Translations under genes and position numbers: made by a program
Assembly (NCBI GenBank): GCA_022661535.1
Contig: JAKULF010000005.1
Coordinates: forward strand, 620,001 to 684,000
Source of the DNA: Eutypa lata
Lineage: Eukaryota; Ascomycota; Sordariomycetes; Xylariales; Diatrypaceae
Reading direction: 5' to 3'
Length of the DNA stretch: 64,000 bases
The notes under the pieces: model-generated
Seen by the model: only the letters and a program-made list of their open reading frames with translations
Told to the model about the DNA's origin: nothing
The model's database searches: none
Part shown: piece by piece, positions 22,799-34,781 of the stretch
How positions within the stretch are numbered: the stretch's first letter is position 1
How the letters are laid out: each line of letters begins with the position of its first letter

Positions 22799-23829
22799 AT
22801 TGTTGATACTATGATCAGTCAGGCTTTAGGCCAGAACTATGTGCGGCACTCCCACTGTCCAAGATTGAGATGAAACTTGACGGTAGTATCTGAATTCCTG
22901 GCAATAAAACATGATGATAATATAAACATAATACCACAGTGTTCATATACCGTTGGGGAAATAGTTATTCCAGCAGGATTCAAGGTCTACGAATAGCGGG
23001 TAACTGACCAAATACTATTTCTCCATAATAAAAGGGGGTTAACCTCTAGAGTAGAATAGTACTGCAACATGTTGTATTATAGAAGGGGGATAGTAGTGAG
23101 AGGTAGTGGTGATAGATGAATGAAAGAACGTTCCGCACAAGTCTCTAGGGTATATTGAGCTGATATCATCCAGGCAATTCCTAGTGCTCGACGTCTTATT
23201 TATTTTGACGACAAACTTGGTCTTCCACGCCGAAACCGACATGCGGGGATGGGCGTATGGAAAGACTCACAGAGTACCAAATTAGCAGATAACTACCCAC
23301 GTAAAATATATTTATATATATAAGCGAAATCACTATGTAAGTTGTCGGATATGAGGTGGAGTGGCCAAGTGGTTGCTGAGAGCCATCGGGTCAAACAGAG
23401 GAATGCGGTGCCAGACGTCATCGTTTAGGCGTTAGGTTGCAGCCGGATACCACCAACCTAAGTATGTTGCTGGGAATTTCCGACTTAGATTCCTGACAAT
23501 ACATTAAACTTCCTGACCCCCGTAATGTGACCTCAAGCTTTCCAAATAAGCAAGCTATTCATTTTTCTTAACAGTTATTTTCATTAAAAAAAGCCCGTCA
23601 TGTATTTTATCAACCGGCTACAGATGCAATACTGCACTTCGCAAGAACCGACTTTAACTATAACCCATCCCTTCAATGCGTAAGAACAATCTATATAATT
23701 ACGACCCGAACAAATGAGATGGAGATTAAGGTCCTGCCTTAAACCTCATGCGTATACGTCCTTCTTGCCTATTACCCCTAGTTTCGCCCCCCCCGCCCAC
23801 CTCTTCTCCCTCTCAGCCTTAACTCCGCC
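22799..23829. other. Intergenic
   Basis: Upstream region of the HET gene and downstream flank of the F-box gene. No gene seen. A tRNA-A-box-like string near 23362 is discussed under rejected observations. Confidence 0.5.
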
Positions 23830-25561
23830 TCACTGCTCATGAAAAGCAGCCTCGACATCATCGTCCTCACTACTAATGTCATCATCATCCTCATCGAAAG
23901 TATCAACAGAAGTCAGATGCGCATCCGGGACAAAGCGATGGGGGTGCCAAGAATCGTACCGCACCACGAACCGAGGCCGCTTCTCGGCATGAAGATACGG
24001 CGGGATGACGTGGACACGCTTGCTCGTGAGGATGCGCAGGCGAGCGGACTCCGACTGATGATCATCGGCAGACCCCGATCCCGATGCCGGTGAGCGTTCC
24101 GGATCCGAACCGGAGCCGGAGCCGGAGCTAGAGTCTGAATCCGGCTCAGACGAAGATGAGGGCGGTGACGACGCAGAACAGGCAGGCGGATGATCCCGGG
24201 GCTGGCGGTGGTAGAAGTTCTCCGCAAAGCCCTGGACGAGCTTCCTGACCAGGGGCCGCTGATCCCGGATGCGCTGCAGGCGCTGCAAGTACGCCGTCAT
24301 GCGAGCGAGGGCGATGTCGAGCTCGAGCGCGACGCCGCGGGCAGCCGCGCCCGCGATGAGCTCGTCGACTAGCAGCTCGGAGAGGACCTCGTTGGCGGCG
24401 CGGGGCGTGAGCAGCGAGAGCAGGAAGTCGTCAAGGCGGAGCGACGTCAGCGCCGGGGGCGGCGGGTGCTTCAGCCCGCAGAGGTCCGAGTGCTGGCCCG
24501 AGCCGCGGCGGGTCGCGCGGAAGGGCCCCAGGCGCAGGTGCGTCAGGACCCGGAAGTCACCGAGCGCGAGGGATAGCGGCCGGTCGATGTTTCCGGGTAG
24601 CGAGGCGTAGCTGGGACATGCCGTTATCTCGAGGTAGGTTAGGCTGGAGGATTGCTGCGCGAGCGCGCGGTTGAAGAGGTCGCTGTTCGCGGTTGCGAAG
24701 CGGTCGTAGAGCACGTCGATTTCGTGGCAGGAGGTCTCGTAGAGGGTTAGGCGCTGGAGGGCGGTTGGGAGAGAGAGGATTGCGTCGAGTGCCTCGACGG
24801 ATACGGTGCACTCGATGAGAGAGAGGGACTTGAGGTCCGTCTGGTGGCTGAACTTCCGCAGGAACTCTTCATCCCAGGTTCCGATGGGCCCGGATACGAC
24901 CTGTCCGATTCTGGCACACGATATTTCGAGAGATCGGAGCCTTGGCAGGAGAAATATGGGACATGCGGGTGATATGTCCCAATACCTTCCATGGACTCCA
25001 GACCAGTGCAATGTCACTGTGTCCATTCCAGTCAGTCATCTTATGAATTCTATGCAGTTGGTGCCTAGTGGCAGGGACATGCTGTTACTCACATGCCTCT
25101 AGTTTTTGAAGGGATACCTGAGTGTTCGGAACCTGGTTCAAAAGCGACGCCTGCTCGAAAAGGCGCACGAAGGTTTCCATGTAGACCTTCCATTGGACCG
25201 TGCCTTTGTGCGACCAAGGCTGACACTCCGAGCTCTCCGACACCAAAGTTCTCAAGTTCTCGAACGTGCTAAGATCCGGCCTCGATACCTGCTCATCGTA
25301 TTTGTATTCGCGAGTAGAGAATGCCAACTTCAGGTCTTGCAAATACTGGCTTCGCCTCTGGTCTGCGACAGTCGCCTTCAAGAACTGGTTGAAAGACGGC
25401 TTGGTGGTGAACACGGCGGACGAATAGAGGTAGGCCTCGGCCATGTTGTGAAGTACTTTGCATGTAGACGCCACGGATTTAAGGGCCCCCTTTTCCTCCG
25501 AGTCCCTTAGGTGTTCCATTATCTCGAGCAGGAGCTCGTGGGGTAGAGCGAGAAGAGACAT
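23830..25561 (-). CDS. F-box protein with leucine-rich-repeat-like region
   Basis: Two exons (25561-25093 and 25016-23830; intron 25017-25092, donor GTGAGT, branch CTGAC, acceptor CACAG) give 551 residues. The N-terminus is an F-box (LLALPHELLLEIMEHL, ALKSVASTCKVLHNMAEAYL, about 3-50), which would bind Skp1 in an SCF ubiquitin ligase. The middle shows irregular leucine-rich strands (LPRLRSLEIS, LKSLSLIECTVSVEALDAIL, LQRLTLYETSC, LTYLEITACP, LTHLRLGPF, LTSLRLDDFL) typical of fungal F-box/LRR substrate adaptors. After about residue 420 the protein is low complexity (Ser/Gly/Asp) and ends in an acidic tail (DEDDDDISSEDDD). A TATATATAAAA string lies about 70 bases upstream of the start. The substrate is unknown. 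Confidence 0.88.
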
Positions 25562-26307
25562 GACTGCTTATCGGAAGCGTAAGACCGATCAGATAGTAGA
25601 CTGAATATCGGTTGACTTGAGAGGATCGAGTATATATAAAATGATAGGGTACCTTCTTTGCGGAATGAAGTCGTCACTAGACAAGCATCTACCTAGTTAC
25701 ATACCCCAAGTTAGGTGGTATTGATGATTATATCGATGTCTATTCATTCACTTGTAATGATACCTGATGACGTGTGTGGAGACCGGCTATGCAAGGTCGA
25801 GTACCCCGCTAAGTTCACCTGCCGTCAGCTGCAATAACCACCTAGTAACATACAGGTATGTATGTTATTACTGGTAAACTCAATATAAGGGCATTCAAAT
25901 GTTGGTACCTACCTAGGTACAACGCATGGGATTGTCAATTAACATGCACCTAGAGGTAACATATGATCTATCGTCCTTCGGTTCAATTGAATTGTGCGTT
26001 GTTCCCGTGGCCGAGTCCTAAAAAGACCTAATATATCACCATCGCTCGACGCAATGATTGGTGGAATCTTATCATTCATCATCCTATCAACGCCTGTCAT
26101 TAATCAATTGCATCTGGTCGAATTGATTATTACCAATGACCAGCTTTACCCCTCAGGTGGGGTATGAAACACTTATAAAGTCTTGGTGATATGACAGGAC
26201 GCCATTTTGCTACTGTGAAACACATGTGTCAATTGATTCCATATCCAATTATTCGGGCCATTCTTGATTTCATACTCTGCCGTCTGTGAAGAACGAACCT
26301 CCCCAAT
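25562..26307. other. Divergent intergenic region
   Basis: Promoter-bearing spacer between the F-box gene (minus) and the aldo/keto reductase (plus). AT-rich, no gene seen; TATA-like string at about 25630-25641. Confidence 0.5.
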
Positions 26308-27574
26308 ATGGCTGCATATCTTCCCCCTTCGCTCAAGGAGTCTCTCGAGAACACCAAGGTCGAGTATCGCCAGTTGGGCAAGAGCGGTCTTAGAATCTCA
26401 GTACCTATCTTCGGTTGTATGAGCTTTGGAGATTCCAAGGCGCAATCATGGGCACTTGACGAAGAGGAGGTGAGGTTTCAATATATCCAGTAGCATGTCT
26501 GCATTTCTGTCAATAAAACTGAAAACTCATGGATCACACCTAGGCGCTTCCGCTGCTCAAAAGTGCCTACGATAAGGGATTGAACACCTGGGACACGGCG
26601 AATGGGTATTCACAAGGCGCCAGCGAGATTATTCTCGGGAAGGCGCTCAAGAAGTACAATATACCGAGAGAGAAAGTCGTCATCATGACCAAATGCTTCT
26701 GGGCCGTAGGCGAGGCGCCCGACGTGCGCCATTTCGTGTACCGGGGTTCCGTGGAGCAGTCCAAGGACTATGTGAACCAGTACGGCTTGTCACGGACAGC
26801 CATCTTCAACATGGTGAATGCTTCGTTGAAGCGGCTCGATACCGATTATATCGATCTCCTCCAGATCCACCGCTTCGACTACAATACGCCCATTGAAGAA
26901 ACGATGAAGGCACTCAATGACCTCGTCGAGCAGGGAAAGGTTCGTTATATAGGGGCTAGCTCAATGTGGTAAGTATCATCAAGTTTCGAAGCTGTCTCCT
27001 GAAAAACTATGAACGCTAGCTTGTCGACGCATTACGTACAGCTTGCTACAAATAGTGGTTACTGATAGTATATCAAAGGGCTGTCAACTTTGCCCGCATG
27101 CAGTTCGTCGCGGAGAAGAACGGCTGGACCAAGTTCGTCTCGATGCAGAACCATTACAACCTACTCTATCGCGAAGAGGAGCGGGAGATGAATCGCTTCT
27201 GCAACGATACCGGCGTCGGGCTGATTCCCTGGGCCCCTCTTTGCCGCGGCCATCTAGCAAGACCACCACAGGACTTCGGAAGCACCCAGCGCAGTAAGGA
27301 GGAAAAAGAAGCATCCAATGGTTCGCACGGCACTGTCGAACCAGACCTCACTATCATCAAGCGTGTACAGGAAATCGCGGAGAAGAGGGGTTGGAAGATG
27401 AGCCACGTGGCTCTTGCTTGGATCAACAAGAGGGTTGCAAGTCCCATCATCGGATTCTCCAGTGTAGCTAGGATTGATGAGGCTATTGAGGCTAGAGGCA
27501 AGGTCCTGACGGATGAAGAGGAAAAGTATTTGGAAGAGTTATATGAGGCCAAGGCTATTTCTGGTCACTGGTAG
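26308..27574 (+). CDS. Aldo/keto reductase (aryl-alcohol dehydrogenase-like, AKR)
   Basis: Three exons (26308-26469, 26544-26968, 27079-27574) give 360 residues, the normal length for this family. It is an NADPH-dependent (beta/alpha)8-barrel reductase of aldehydes and ketones. The start motif [20 protein letters not shown] is classic. The catalytic tetrad is visible: Asp in NTWDTANGY, Tyr in the same segment, Lys in VIMTKCF, and His in DLLQIHRFD. Other family marks are [29 protein letters not shown] and [16 protein letters not shown]. The C-terminal cofactor segment is [20 protein letters not shown], and the protein closes with AKAISGHW. It resembles yeast/fungal aryl-alcohol dehydrogenases. 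The second intron is inferred from [12 protein letters not shown] joining; its acceptor (ATCAAAG) is less canonical. Confidence 0.93.
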
Positions 27575-27977
27575 AGTTGTAATCGAATGGAAAGTTCCGC
27601 TGTGCTCCTTTTCCATCGCTTTCGAGAAGCCTTTCGCTTCGGCAAATATATACATTCCTTACATCACCCAATTTTCACGACAAGAGCATCATAAAGACAC
27701 TCGGTTTGGTATCTTACGTCTACTAAGCGCTAGTTTACCTACAGTATCTTTGAAACTCACATTTCAATTTACGGAATTCAAGCATGAGCTGCCGTTTCAT
27801 CCATTTTCACACCACGATACACCCTACAAGTTTACATATTGTTCATTAAATTCCACTCCCTATTAACCACGTGTGGCTCTTATGCTTGTTATACAGATCC
27901 AATTTCATCTAGCATTATTAAAACTAACCACTCCGACCGGTACTCCTGGAACCCTCTGTGCTATTAATACTGAGACT
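27575..27977. other. Convergent intergenic region
   Basis: Short 3' flank between the reductase and the minus-strand secreted-protein gene. No gene seen. Confidence 0.5.
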
Positions 27978-30900
27978 TTACACAGCATAGCATCTCACAG
28001 AACGCCAAGTTTCAGGCAAAAAGTTTGTACCGTCATAGTCCGTACAACCAGTGTATTGGGAGGAATCGATGCCGTTTTTATATCCGGTACAGCCGTCCTC
28101 GGTGTAAAGCGTACAGAAACCACCGCGAATTCTGAAAGATGTGGGTGTGTCGAAGGTTCCTTCTGAGCAGCCCGTAGCGTGGGTACCGCCGCCGTTGGTG
28201 AACCATTGACAAGACTCCGACGTATCAGAGTTTAAAGGGAGGTCGCCTTTGAGAGACACGCATGTTTCGTCGAAGCCTTGCGGGTCGTAACCACGAAGAG
28301 AGTACTGTATTACGGAAGCGCATTAGCGAATTGTCGGGAAGAGAAGCAATAGTCTAAGGTCATAATAAAACTTACGTAGTTCTCGGGGTCACTATCGCAA
28401 GGTGTGTCGTACTAAGATGTGGAGTCAGACAACCAGTTACACAGGATACAAAGCGTGTTCTTGGGAGTATTTATTTGACTTACAAGTGTGAGATACCAAG
28501 TCGCAGTTGGACTAGGAGCTGACGTTGTGGTGGTCGTGGCAGCGGTAGTAGTGCTTGTAGTTAACGTGCTAGTCTCAGTACCAACCCAACTGGCACATGA
28601 GAGACTAGTCTCGCAAGGTTCTTGGGAGGCCGAGCAACTAGAAGTAGTAATAGTCGATCGGCACGAGCTGCCGCTCGAGGTAGCGATCGGTATGGTGGTC
28701 GCTGATACCGTGGTTGCTGATGATATAGTCGCTGTGGATAGCGTTGAGGGAGGCGTGGTAGTACTTGTAACAGTGTTCGAAGTTGCAGTAGCGTCTGCAG
28801 TTATTTTTGAAATCAACAGTTAGTAACTCTGGAATGTGTCTTGTTAAATTGAACGTGAACTAGTATCACAAGCTCGTGGAATTATTCCGAGTCCAGCGAA
28901 TGGGAACGGGCAGCTATTATTTTGACCTAGGACGGGAACGAAAGGGCCTTGAAACTAACCTGACCAGAAACTCTCCACATAGTCATACACCGACTGCGCA
29001 AGGGCGCCGGTGGTGATCAAAGTCGGCACAGGATCATTTGCAATAACCTCGAACGTGATGACATGGTTATCAACGCATGTCGTAGCCGAGGTAGGACAGG
29101 CTTCTGTTGTTGTGGTAGCAGAGGACTGATCTTCGACATTACAGCCGACGATGACGCTGCTGGTCGACAAAACCTGGGTCCCTGTGGTGACTGTAGCAGA
29201 GCTGGAAGTCGACACTTGGAATGACGTTGTTGTAACGAATATGCTAGCTGACTTGGTCTCGCACGATGTAGGCTCTGACGAGTAGGTAGGCACATTGTCA
29301 TTGCCGATCCTTTATATTATATCTCCAATTAGCTATCCATGCAACTCCCGGCCTATGATTGACAGAATCGACAAAACTTACGTGATTGAGGGCCATGGTG
29401 GAAGACTTCCAGAAATAGTAATAAATGGTGGAAATTCGATACCAGGTGGTGGCCCGCTATTCATTACAGGGTCAGCTAGATTACTTCTTGAGGAGACTAG
29501 AAGTAGGGAGGTAGTCATACGGTGGATATATCCCTGGTGGCAGTGTGAGCTGCCAGCCACCGAAGTTCAGATCTATATCCCATGAAATGCAAATCTATCG
29601 ACCCACTGTCAATCCTTCTGTTTATGAGGTGTATTGTTTACAGGGCGACTTACGAAGAAGAACCAAGCCTTGCAAGGAATCACAGGTTTGCTGTCTGAAG
29701 CCTGAGGTTCAGGGACAGAAGTCAATACAGGTATAATGGTAACAACGGATGGCCATGGTAACGTTGCCAAGGCTCCCGTCTCTGTCGCAGTTGATGTCTC
29801 TGTTCCGGTATTCGATGTTTCTTCAGTCGTGGTACCAGTGGGCGGTGGGTAAAATGTGAAAGTTTCTCCGTCAGTAGAAATAACTACTGGTGTGGTCAAA
29901 CTGGTAGGCACAGTTACAGTGTTGGTGTCCCATTCCAGTAGCCCCGGTAAAGAGGTAACTACTATACCATCTGGAAGGGTTGTCGTCAATTGTGGTGGTG
30001 GTACTGTGGTAGATGGAGGCTCTGGAAAGAATGTGAATGTTTCTCCGTCCGTAATCTCCGTTGTTGGGGTACTTAAACCGGTAGGAATAACTATCGTGTT
30101 AGTATCCCATATTAAAAGCCCCGGGGACGACGTGATTATAGCCCCATCTGGTAAGGTCGTGGTTGATACTCCTGATGGCGGCAGGGATGTTGGAGGTGGG
30201 GTCACTGCTTCCGTTGGGTCGAAAGTAAATGTCTCCCCTTCTATAGTTTCGGTTACCGGGGTCGTTAGTCCAACTGGGATCGTGAAGGTAACTGTGTCCC
30301 AGATCAGTAGGCCAGACTGTGAAGTGACGACTTGGCCATCTGAAAGAGTCGTTTGGGATAATGGAGTAGTAGCCGTGTCAGTAGCACTGTTGATTCCAGA
30401 GTCTGTATTGACAGTCGTACTGGTAACAACATTGCTATCCGTACCAGAAGCTACACTGGTAGCCGTGTCAGTACGAGTATTGGTAGCAGTATCGGTAGGA
30501 GTAGCTGCGTTAGTACTAGTGGCGGTGCTAGTATCAATCGCCGTGTCAGTATTAGTTGCCGTGTCGGTATCAGTTGCTGTATTAGTACCAGTAATTGTGT
30601 TGGTATTCGTCACGGTGTTCGTATCAGTGGCCGTGCTGGTACCAGTAGCCGTGTCAGTGTCGCCACCAATAGCTGTGGTACTACCGATACCTGTGTTAGT
30701 ACCAGTCGCTGTACCAGTGGCAGTGTTACTACCAATATTGGTAGCTGTGTCGGTGCCCGAGGGATACTGAATAGTTGAGTAGCCGTCTGAAGTTGATGGA
30801 GCAGGGGCTGCAACAGTGGAAGTTGTTGCTATAAAGCGTGGGTTGTTAGTTATTACCCCTTTTAGGTTTACATTTTGGGTGGTCTGACTCCTAGGCGGAG

Positions 30901-31584
30901 TTTGATCTCTGGGTTTATAGACAGTTTGAAATAAACAAATTCAAGGAATGGATACAGAAAGGGATGTGCAAATGGCATACTATCAAGAAATTAGTGTTCA
31001 TTCCTTGGGATTCGTCCGTATCCTTCCTAGAAATGGATTGATAAAGGGGTAAGAGGCCTTATTACTAACCTAATAGTCTGAGATCCAGATACAGTCGTAA
31101 TTATTTCGACGCAGGCACCTTCGAAGTTACAGGTACTGCCATAATTGCAGCATCCATAGAAACCTTGTTAAATATGGAGTCAGCAGTCAGTAGGTTAAGA
31201 ATGATTCACTCATGAGGAGCGGTTTGACTTTGAATGTATTTTGCCAGCCATTGAGGACGTAAATACAAAGTCACTTGACAAGATATTACTTCCAAGGTTG
31301 CTTACAACAGGTTGTTCCTAGAGGTGTTGATGTCAGTGACAATTTAATAGAGGCAGCGAGGAATAGACCTGTGACATACCATATCCGCACAGATTTGAAC
31401 CGCCATCAAGTGTAGTACAACAAGTGTCGCCTGTCAGACCACAACCAGATCCACATGGAACAGCGCACGACTGTCTTTCAAAGATGCTTCTTGCGGAAAT
31501 GGAGGAAAACAAGGTAGTCAAAAGTAGCATGGCTTGAGACCCAAGGCCTTTCATGTAGATGTAGGTAACCATCTTCAGATTCAA
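27978..31584 (-). CDS. Secreted multidomain Cys/Thr-rich protein with tandem repeats, ten exons
   Basis: Inferred exons: 31584-31380, 31317-31306 (12 nt), 31163-31070, 30890-29654, 29594-29521, 29456-29382, 29309-28960, 28794-28484, 28411-28376, 28304-27978; about 906 residues (896 if the ATG at 31554 is used). Order: signal peptide (MLLLTTLFSSISA); a small Cys module (CAVPCGSGCG...DTCCTTLDGGSNLCGYG, then FYGCCNYGSTCNFEG) resembling fungal cell-wall or chitin-binding modules; a Thr/Asn/Ala-rich linker; three repeats of about 60 residues (TLPDG...LLIWDT...GETFTF); a glycan-module-like segment (CKAWFFFICISW, GGWQLTLPPGIYPPGPPP, ISGSLPPWPSIT); Ser/Thr-rich stretches with scattered Cys; and a Cys-rich C-terminal domain (CVSLKGD, ESCQWFTNGGG, FCTLYTEDGCTGY). 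It probably acts outside the cell or in the wall. A TATAAAG string (minus) lies about 75 bases upstream. I do not know an assigned function. Confidence 0.8.
29840..30352 (-). repeat. Three protein-coding tandem repeats of about 60 residues
   Basis: Within exon 4 of the secreted Cys/Thr-rich protein, three units begin near 30352, 30163 and 29986. Each reads TLxDGxxxTSxxGLLxWDT, then a beta-rich stretch with a Pro-rich end and the marker GETFTF. Units diverge in sequence and length (63, 59 and about 49 residues), so they are old duplications rather than a recent minisatellite. Confidence 0.85.
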
Positions 31585-33061
31585 TATTGTTGTTTAGGGC
31601 TCCAGGATATTGGGTTTTGATAAGCCGTGAGAACGTATGACTCTGGAGATCTCCTTGACTTTATATGGATGTCAACCTGCATTTGAAGATGAGTGCCTTA
31701 TAAAAAGGGGGCTTGCAACTTGTCACCATGATATTCTGCGAACAACCATCTTCTAGCTGGGTTTCTCTACAAAGTCATTTATCTTGTTGGCAACGTTGCT
31801 TGACGAAGTCCGGAAATAAATCCTTCCACCTCGCATAGCTGTTCACATTCGTCTATACACGTCATGAATTCTATACTTAGGAGAGACAACCCATGAAGTC
31901 TCAAAATAGAGTAGTTCTGGTTATTGTTGGAAAATAATAGGATTTTCTTTTCGAGGACCCAACTCGCCACAATCATGTGCCCGGACAAAAACCATACTAG
32001 GGATTCAAAAGACCAACTACCTAGGGATAACAGTTATATGTTGGTGGCCTTGAAGTTGTGACCCTGACGGTGAGGAATATGAAATCAAGGTCTGTATCCA
32101 GCCAACTGGGATTTATTCATCAGTTGAAAAACAAGAAAAAGAAAAAGTAAAGAACCTACTCTAGTCAGCTAATGGCCACGATACAGCAATCAGAACAATT
32201 GTTCCGGCCTTGTGGCTAATTGAGTTGTTGTCATGAGAGGTAACCATTTAGTTTGATGATGACATCAGCTTTGACAAGCATTTTAAGAAAAGTTAGTCTC
32301 CAGCCTTGTGGCTATTGGATGATATCTAGGCGGGATTCAATTAACCGAGGGGCTGGAGCGGCAGAGCTGTCAGCAATCGCTTCGGATGTCAATTAAAGAA
32401 ATAAACTTACAAATGGTGATATTCACAAAAGATGTACGTAATAAATATTGAAGAACTTCACCAACAAACTATGGAATAAGACAGTACAAGTACTAACAAC
32501 TTGTGTCAAACTCTACTCCAGGGATGGCATTTTATGCAGTTGCAGCTGACGGTAGAATTGCCAATCAAAGTAATGCAGTCAACCAACATACCACCAGCCA
32601 GAGCGGCACAGCTGTTCCCCTTAGTTTCAGTTTAGAAAAGATACGATGAATGATTTCATCTACCAGATGAAAAATCTAATAAAAGTAACAGTTAGCCAAC
32701 TTATCAGTGCGTCGTGAGAAATCATTCTTGTTCAGCCGTGATCCTTTTAACTCCTTTCCAAAGAATGGGTGAGGTGGTTTTCGGATCCTACGATGCCCGT
32801 GAGCTTGGGGCTTGGAAAATGGGGGGGAGGGAGGGTAGATCAGAGCAAATCTATGTATGTTACTAGATAAATTGATGCCACTGCGAAATCCCCCTTTTCT
32901 ATATAAATCCCGGTGATAACTATATACTAATTGCCTATGTGACTCTCTACCCCCTAACAATATTAGGAACCTACCTTTCATCATCCCATCCTCGTCATTC
33001 CAGAATTCCTTGCTATATGTGTACTTAATTCAATCTCTATCAATATCCCCTAGAACCCAAG
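31585..33061. other. Divergent intergenic region
   Basis: Spacer between two secreted-protein genes read in opposite directions. No gene seen. It contains a TATA-like site for each: minus strand at about 31659-31665 and plus strand TATATAAA at about 32900-32907. Confidence 0.5.
32900..32907 (+). promoter_or_regulatory. TATA box candidate for the aspzincin-like gene
   Basis: TATATAAA lies 155 bases upstream of the ATG at 33062, a usual distance for a fungal promoter with a short leader. Only sequence match and position support it. Confidence 0.4.
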
Positions 33062-34292
33062 ATGCATACTACATTTTTCCTCATTTTCGTCTCATTCCTT
33101 GTCTTTAGGCAGTGTCATGCAGCAATCGCATGGAGGACAATTGGCTGTGAGGGCTGGACGTTCCAAGGAGCTTCTATGGATGATATTTGGGAGAATGCTA
33201 AATTAGAGGCGACGAACGCTCAGTCGCGCATTGATGCTATTCCGGTTATAGGTGCTTTTAGTGATAATGGGCGAAGGGCTGGAGCTAATGCGAATTTTAT
33301 GTTTAATGTCCCCTTCCACAAATATAAGGGGCTGAGTTTGTCCGGAAAGCGAACCATGGGTACAGTTAAGAGTGTGTAAAGACTCCTAAAGCCCCTATTA
33401 TTTGAATACTTAACTAACTTTATCTAAACCCAAGGCAATTTCGGCAATGCCTACAAAGCACTAGAGGGAACACTGGATGGACTTGATCCCAACAACGCGT
33501 TCCTCTTCTGCGGTGCCAATGGCTTAACGCGTGGAGACTTCCCTGGGAACCCTGGTGAGTAGGCACGCATGATTTGCCAAACAGGAGATTGTGCTCAACA
33601 TTCTCTAGCCGGGAATCCCGTATGGTACGCACAATATACGAACGGCGGGGTTACTGAATACATCTTTCTCCGATACGCCATGGCCAGTACGTTGACATTG
33701 TAGTCCTTCCCACTTATTACATCATGGAAAATGTCGACTAATTTTACGACGCAGGTTCTTGGCCTGAGCCATGCACAGAGACTGTTGGTTCCAAGGACGA
33801 GTATCAGGCAAAAACATTTGACGCCGTTCGTATAGTCAATGGCGTACCCCAAATTTTGGTTGGCGTTATCTTGTGTCCTAACAAGTATGCGGCCATGAAT
33901 GTACCAGTTGTGCCTACCTTGGCTCAAGGCTTTATCACCACAGACGACCCGCATCCGATTCCACCAAGATATAACTCTGTCTCAGGAGGACTCCTACATG
34001 AGATGTTTCACGTAGTTGGAAGATTTCAGGGCACGACGTGTAAGTAACAAGGGGTTCCGCCGAGGTTTACGCAAATGCTTACACACGGCCAGGGAATGAT
34101 GAAGCTTATGGCTTTGCCCAATGTGTTGACTTGGCACAGACAGACCAAGCTACCGCCCTCATTCACCCGGACAGCTACCGCATTTTTGCGGAGATGAGTA
34201 TGTCTCCATCGACGTCGTGGAGAGCGCCACCACCAAGAAACTCAGAAACGTCGACCACTGCAGCGACCGTTTCAGCGACCACTACAGGGTAA
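33062..34292 (+). CDS. Secreted aspzincin-like (M35-type) metallopeptidase
   Basis: Five exons (33062-33371, 33435-33554, 33609-33686, 33755-34039, 34093-34292) give 330 residues. The signal peptide is MHTTFFLIFVSFLVFRQCHA. The zinc-binding helix HEMFH (about residues 252-256) gives the HExxH motif. It is followed after a short gap by GTTWNDEAYG, which matches the GTxxxxxYG/Asp third-ligand region of aspzincins, then a Cys (FAQCVDLAQ) and DSYRIFAEM near the end, where M35 enzymes carry a similar Asp-Ser-Tyr motif. Conserved Cys positions fit a secreted fold (GCEGW, FCGAN, PEPCTE, ILCPN). It has a Thr/Ser-rich tail. No long propeptide typical of deuterolysin was evident, so it may be an M35-related lineage. 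The first intron uses donor GTGTGT, which is weak. It would hydrolyse proteins outside the cell. Confidence 0.82.
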
Positions 34293-34781
34293 TACGAAAA
34301 AGTGGTCATGGATGGAAAGAGTCGGACAGGGCGCAAGGTCGTGGACGAAGAGAAATTATTTAATCAGGATGTCACAACAAGAGTACGAGTTATAGAAACT
34401 CTTTATTTATCTTTTAGTTCTACTTATCATATGGCTGGTATAACTACCAGACTTTACATATCCATTATTGTTCACATTAAATTATAACTACTATGTGGAT
34501 TGTATGAGGCCTTCCATTTTCGTCTCTTAGCCTCTAGTTATTCCATCCTACGTATTATTCATATCCATTTAGGTAAGAAGGTTGGTACGCCGGGCAATCC
34601 TGCTTATGCGGTTGGGTCGTGTAATATGCACAGCCCCACTAACTTCAACCCCAATCCTACTTATTAATAAGAACCTTCCTGTCCCCAACTTGACCTCCTA
34701 ACCCTTCCTTGTATGTTGTAGAAACTCCAACCTCGTCACACATTTTATCATCTACGCCATCACGCATTTTAGTCGCTCACC
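34293..34781. other. Intergenic
   Basis: AT-rich flank between the metallopeptidase and the F-box-like gene, with no gene seen. Confidence 0.5.

Noticed and set aside
23350..23460. tRNA-like A box (TGGCCAAGTGG) with a weak B-box-like string about 70 bases later
   Set aside because: The 7-base flanks only partly pair as an acceptor stem, the T-arm does not fold, and no anticodon arm is clear. At best a tRNA relic; a covariance-model scan would decide.
29856..30770. 304-codon plus-strand frame rich in Val and Ser
   Set aside because: It is the reverse strand of the Thr/Asp-rich repeats in the secreted protein gene; codons such as GTA/GTG mirror ACN/TAC repeats.
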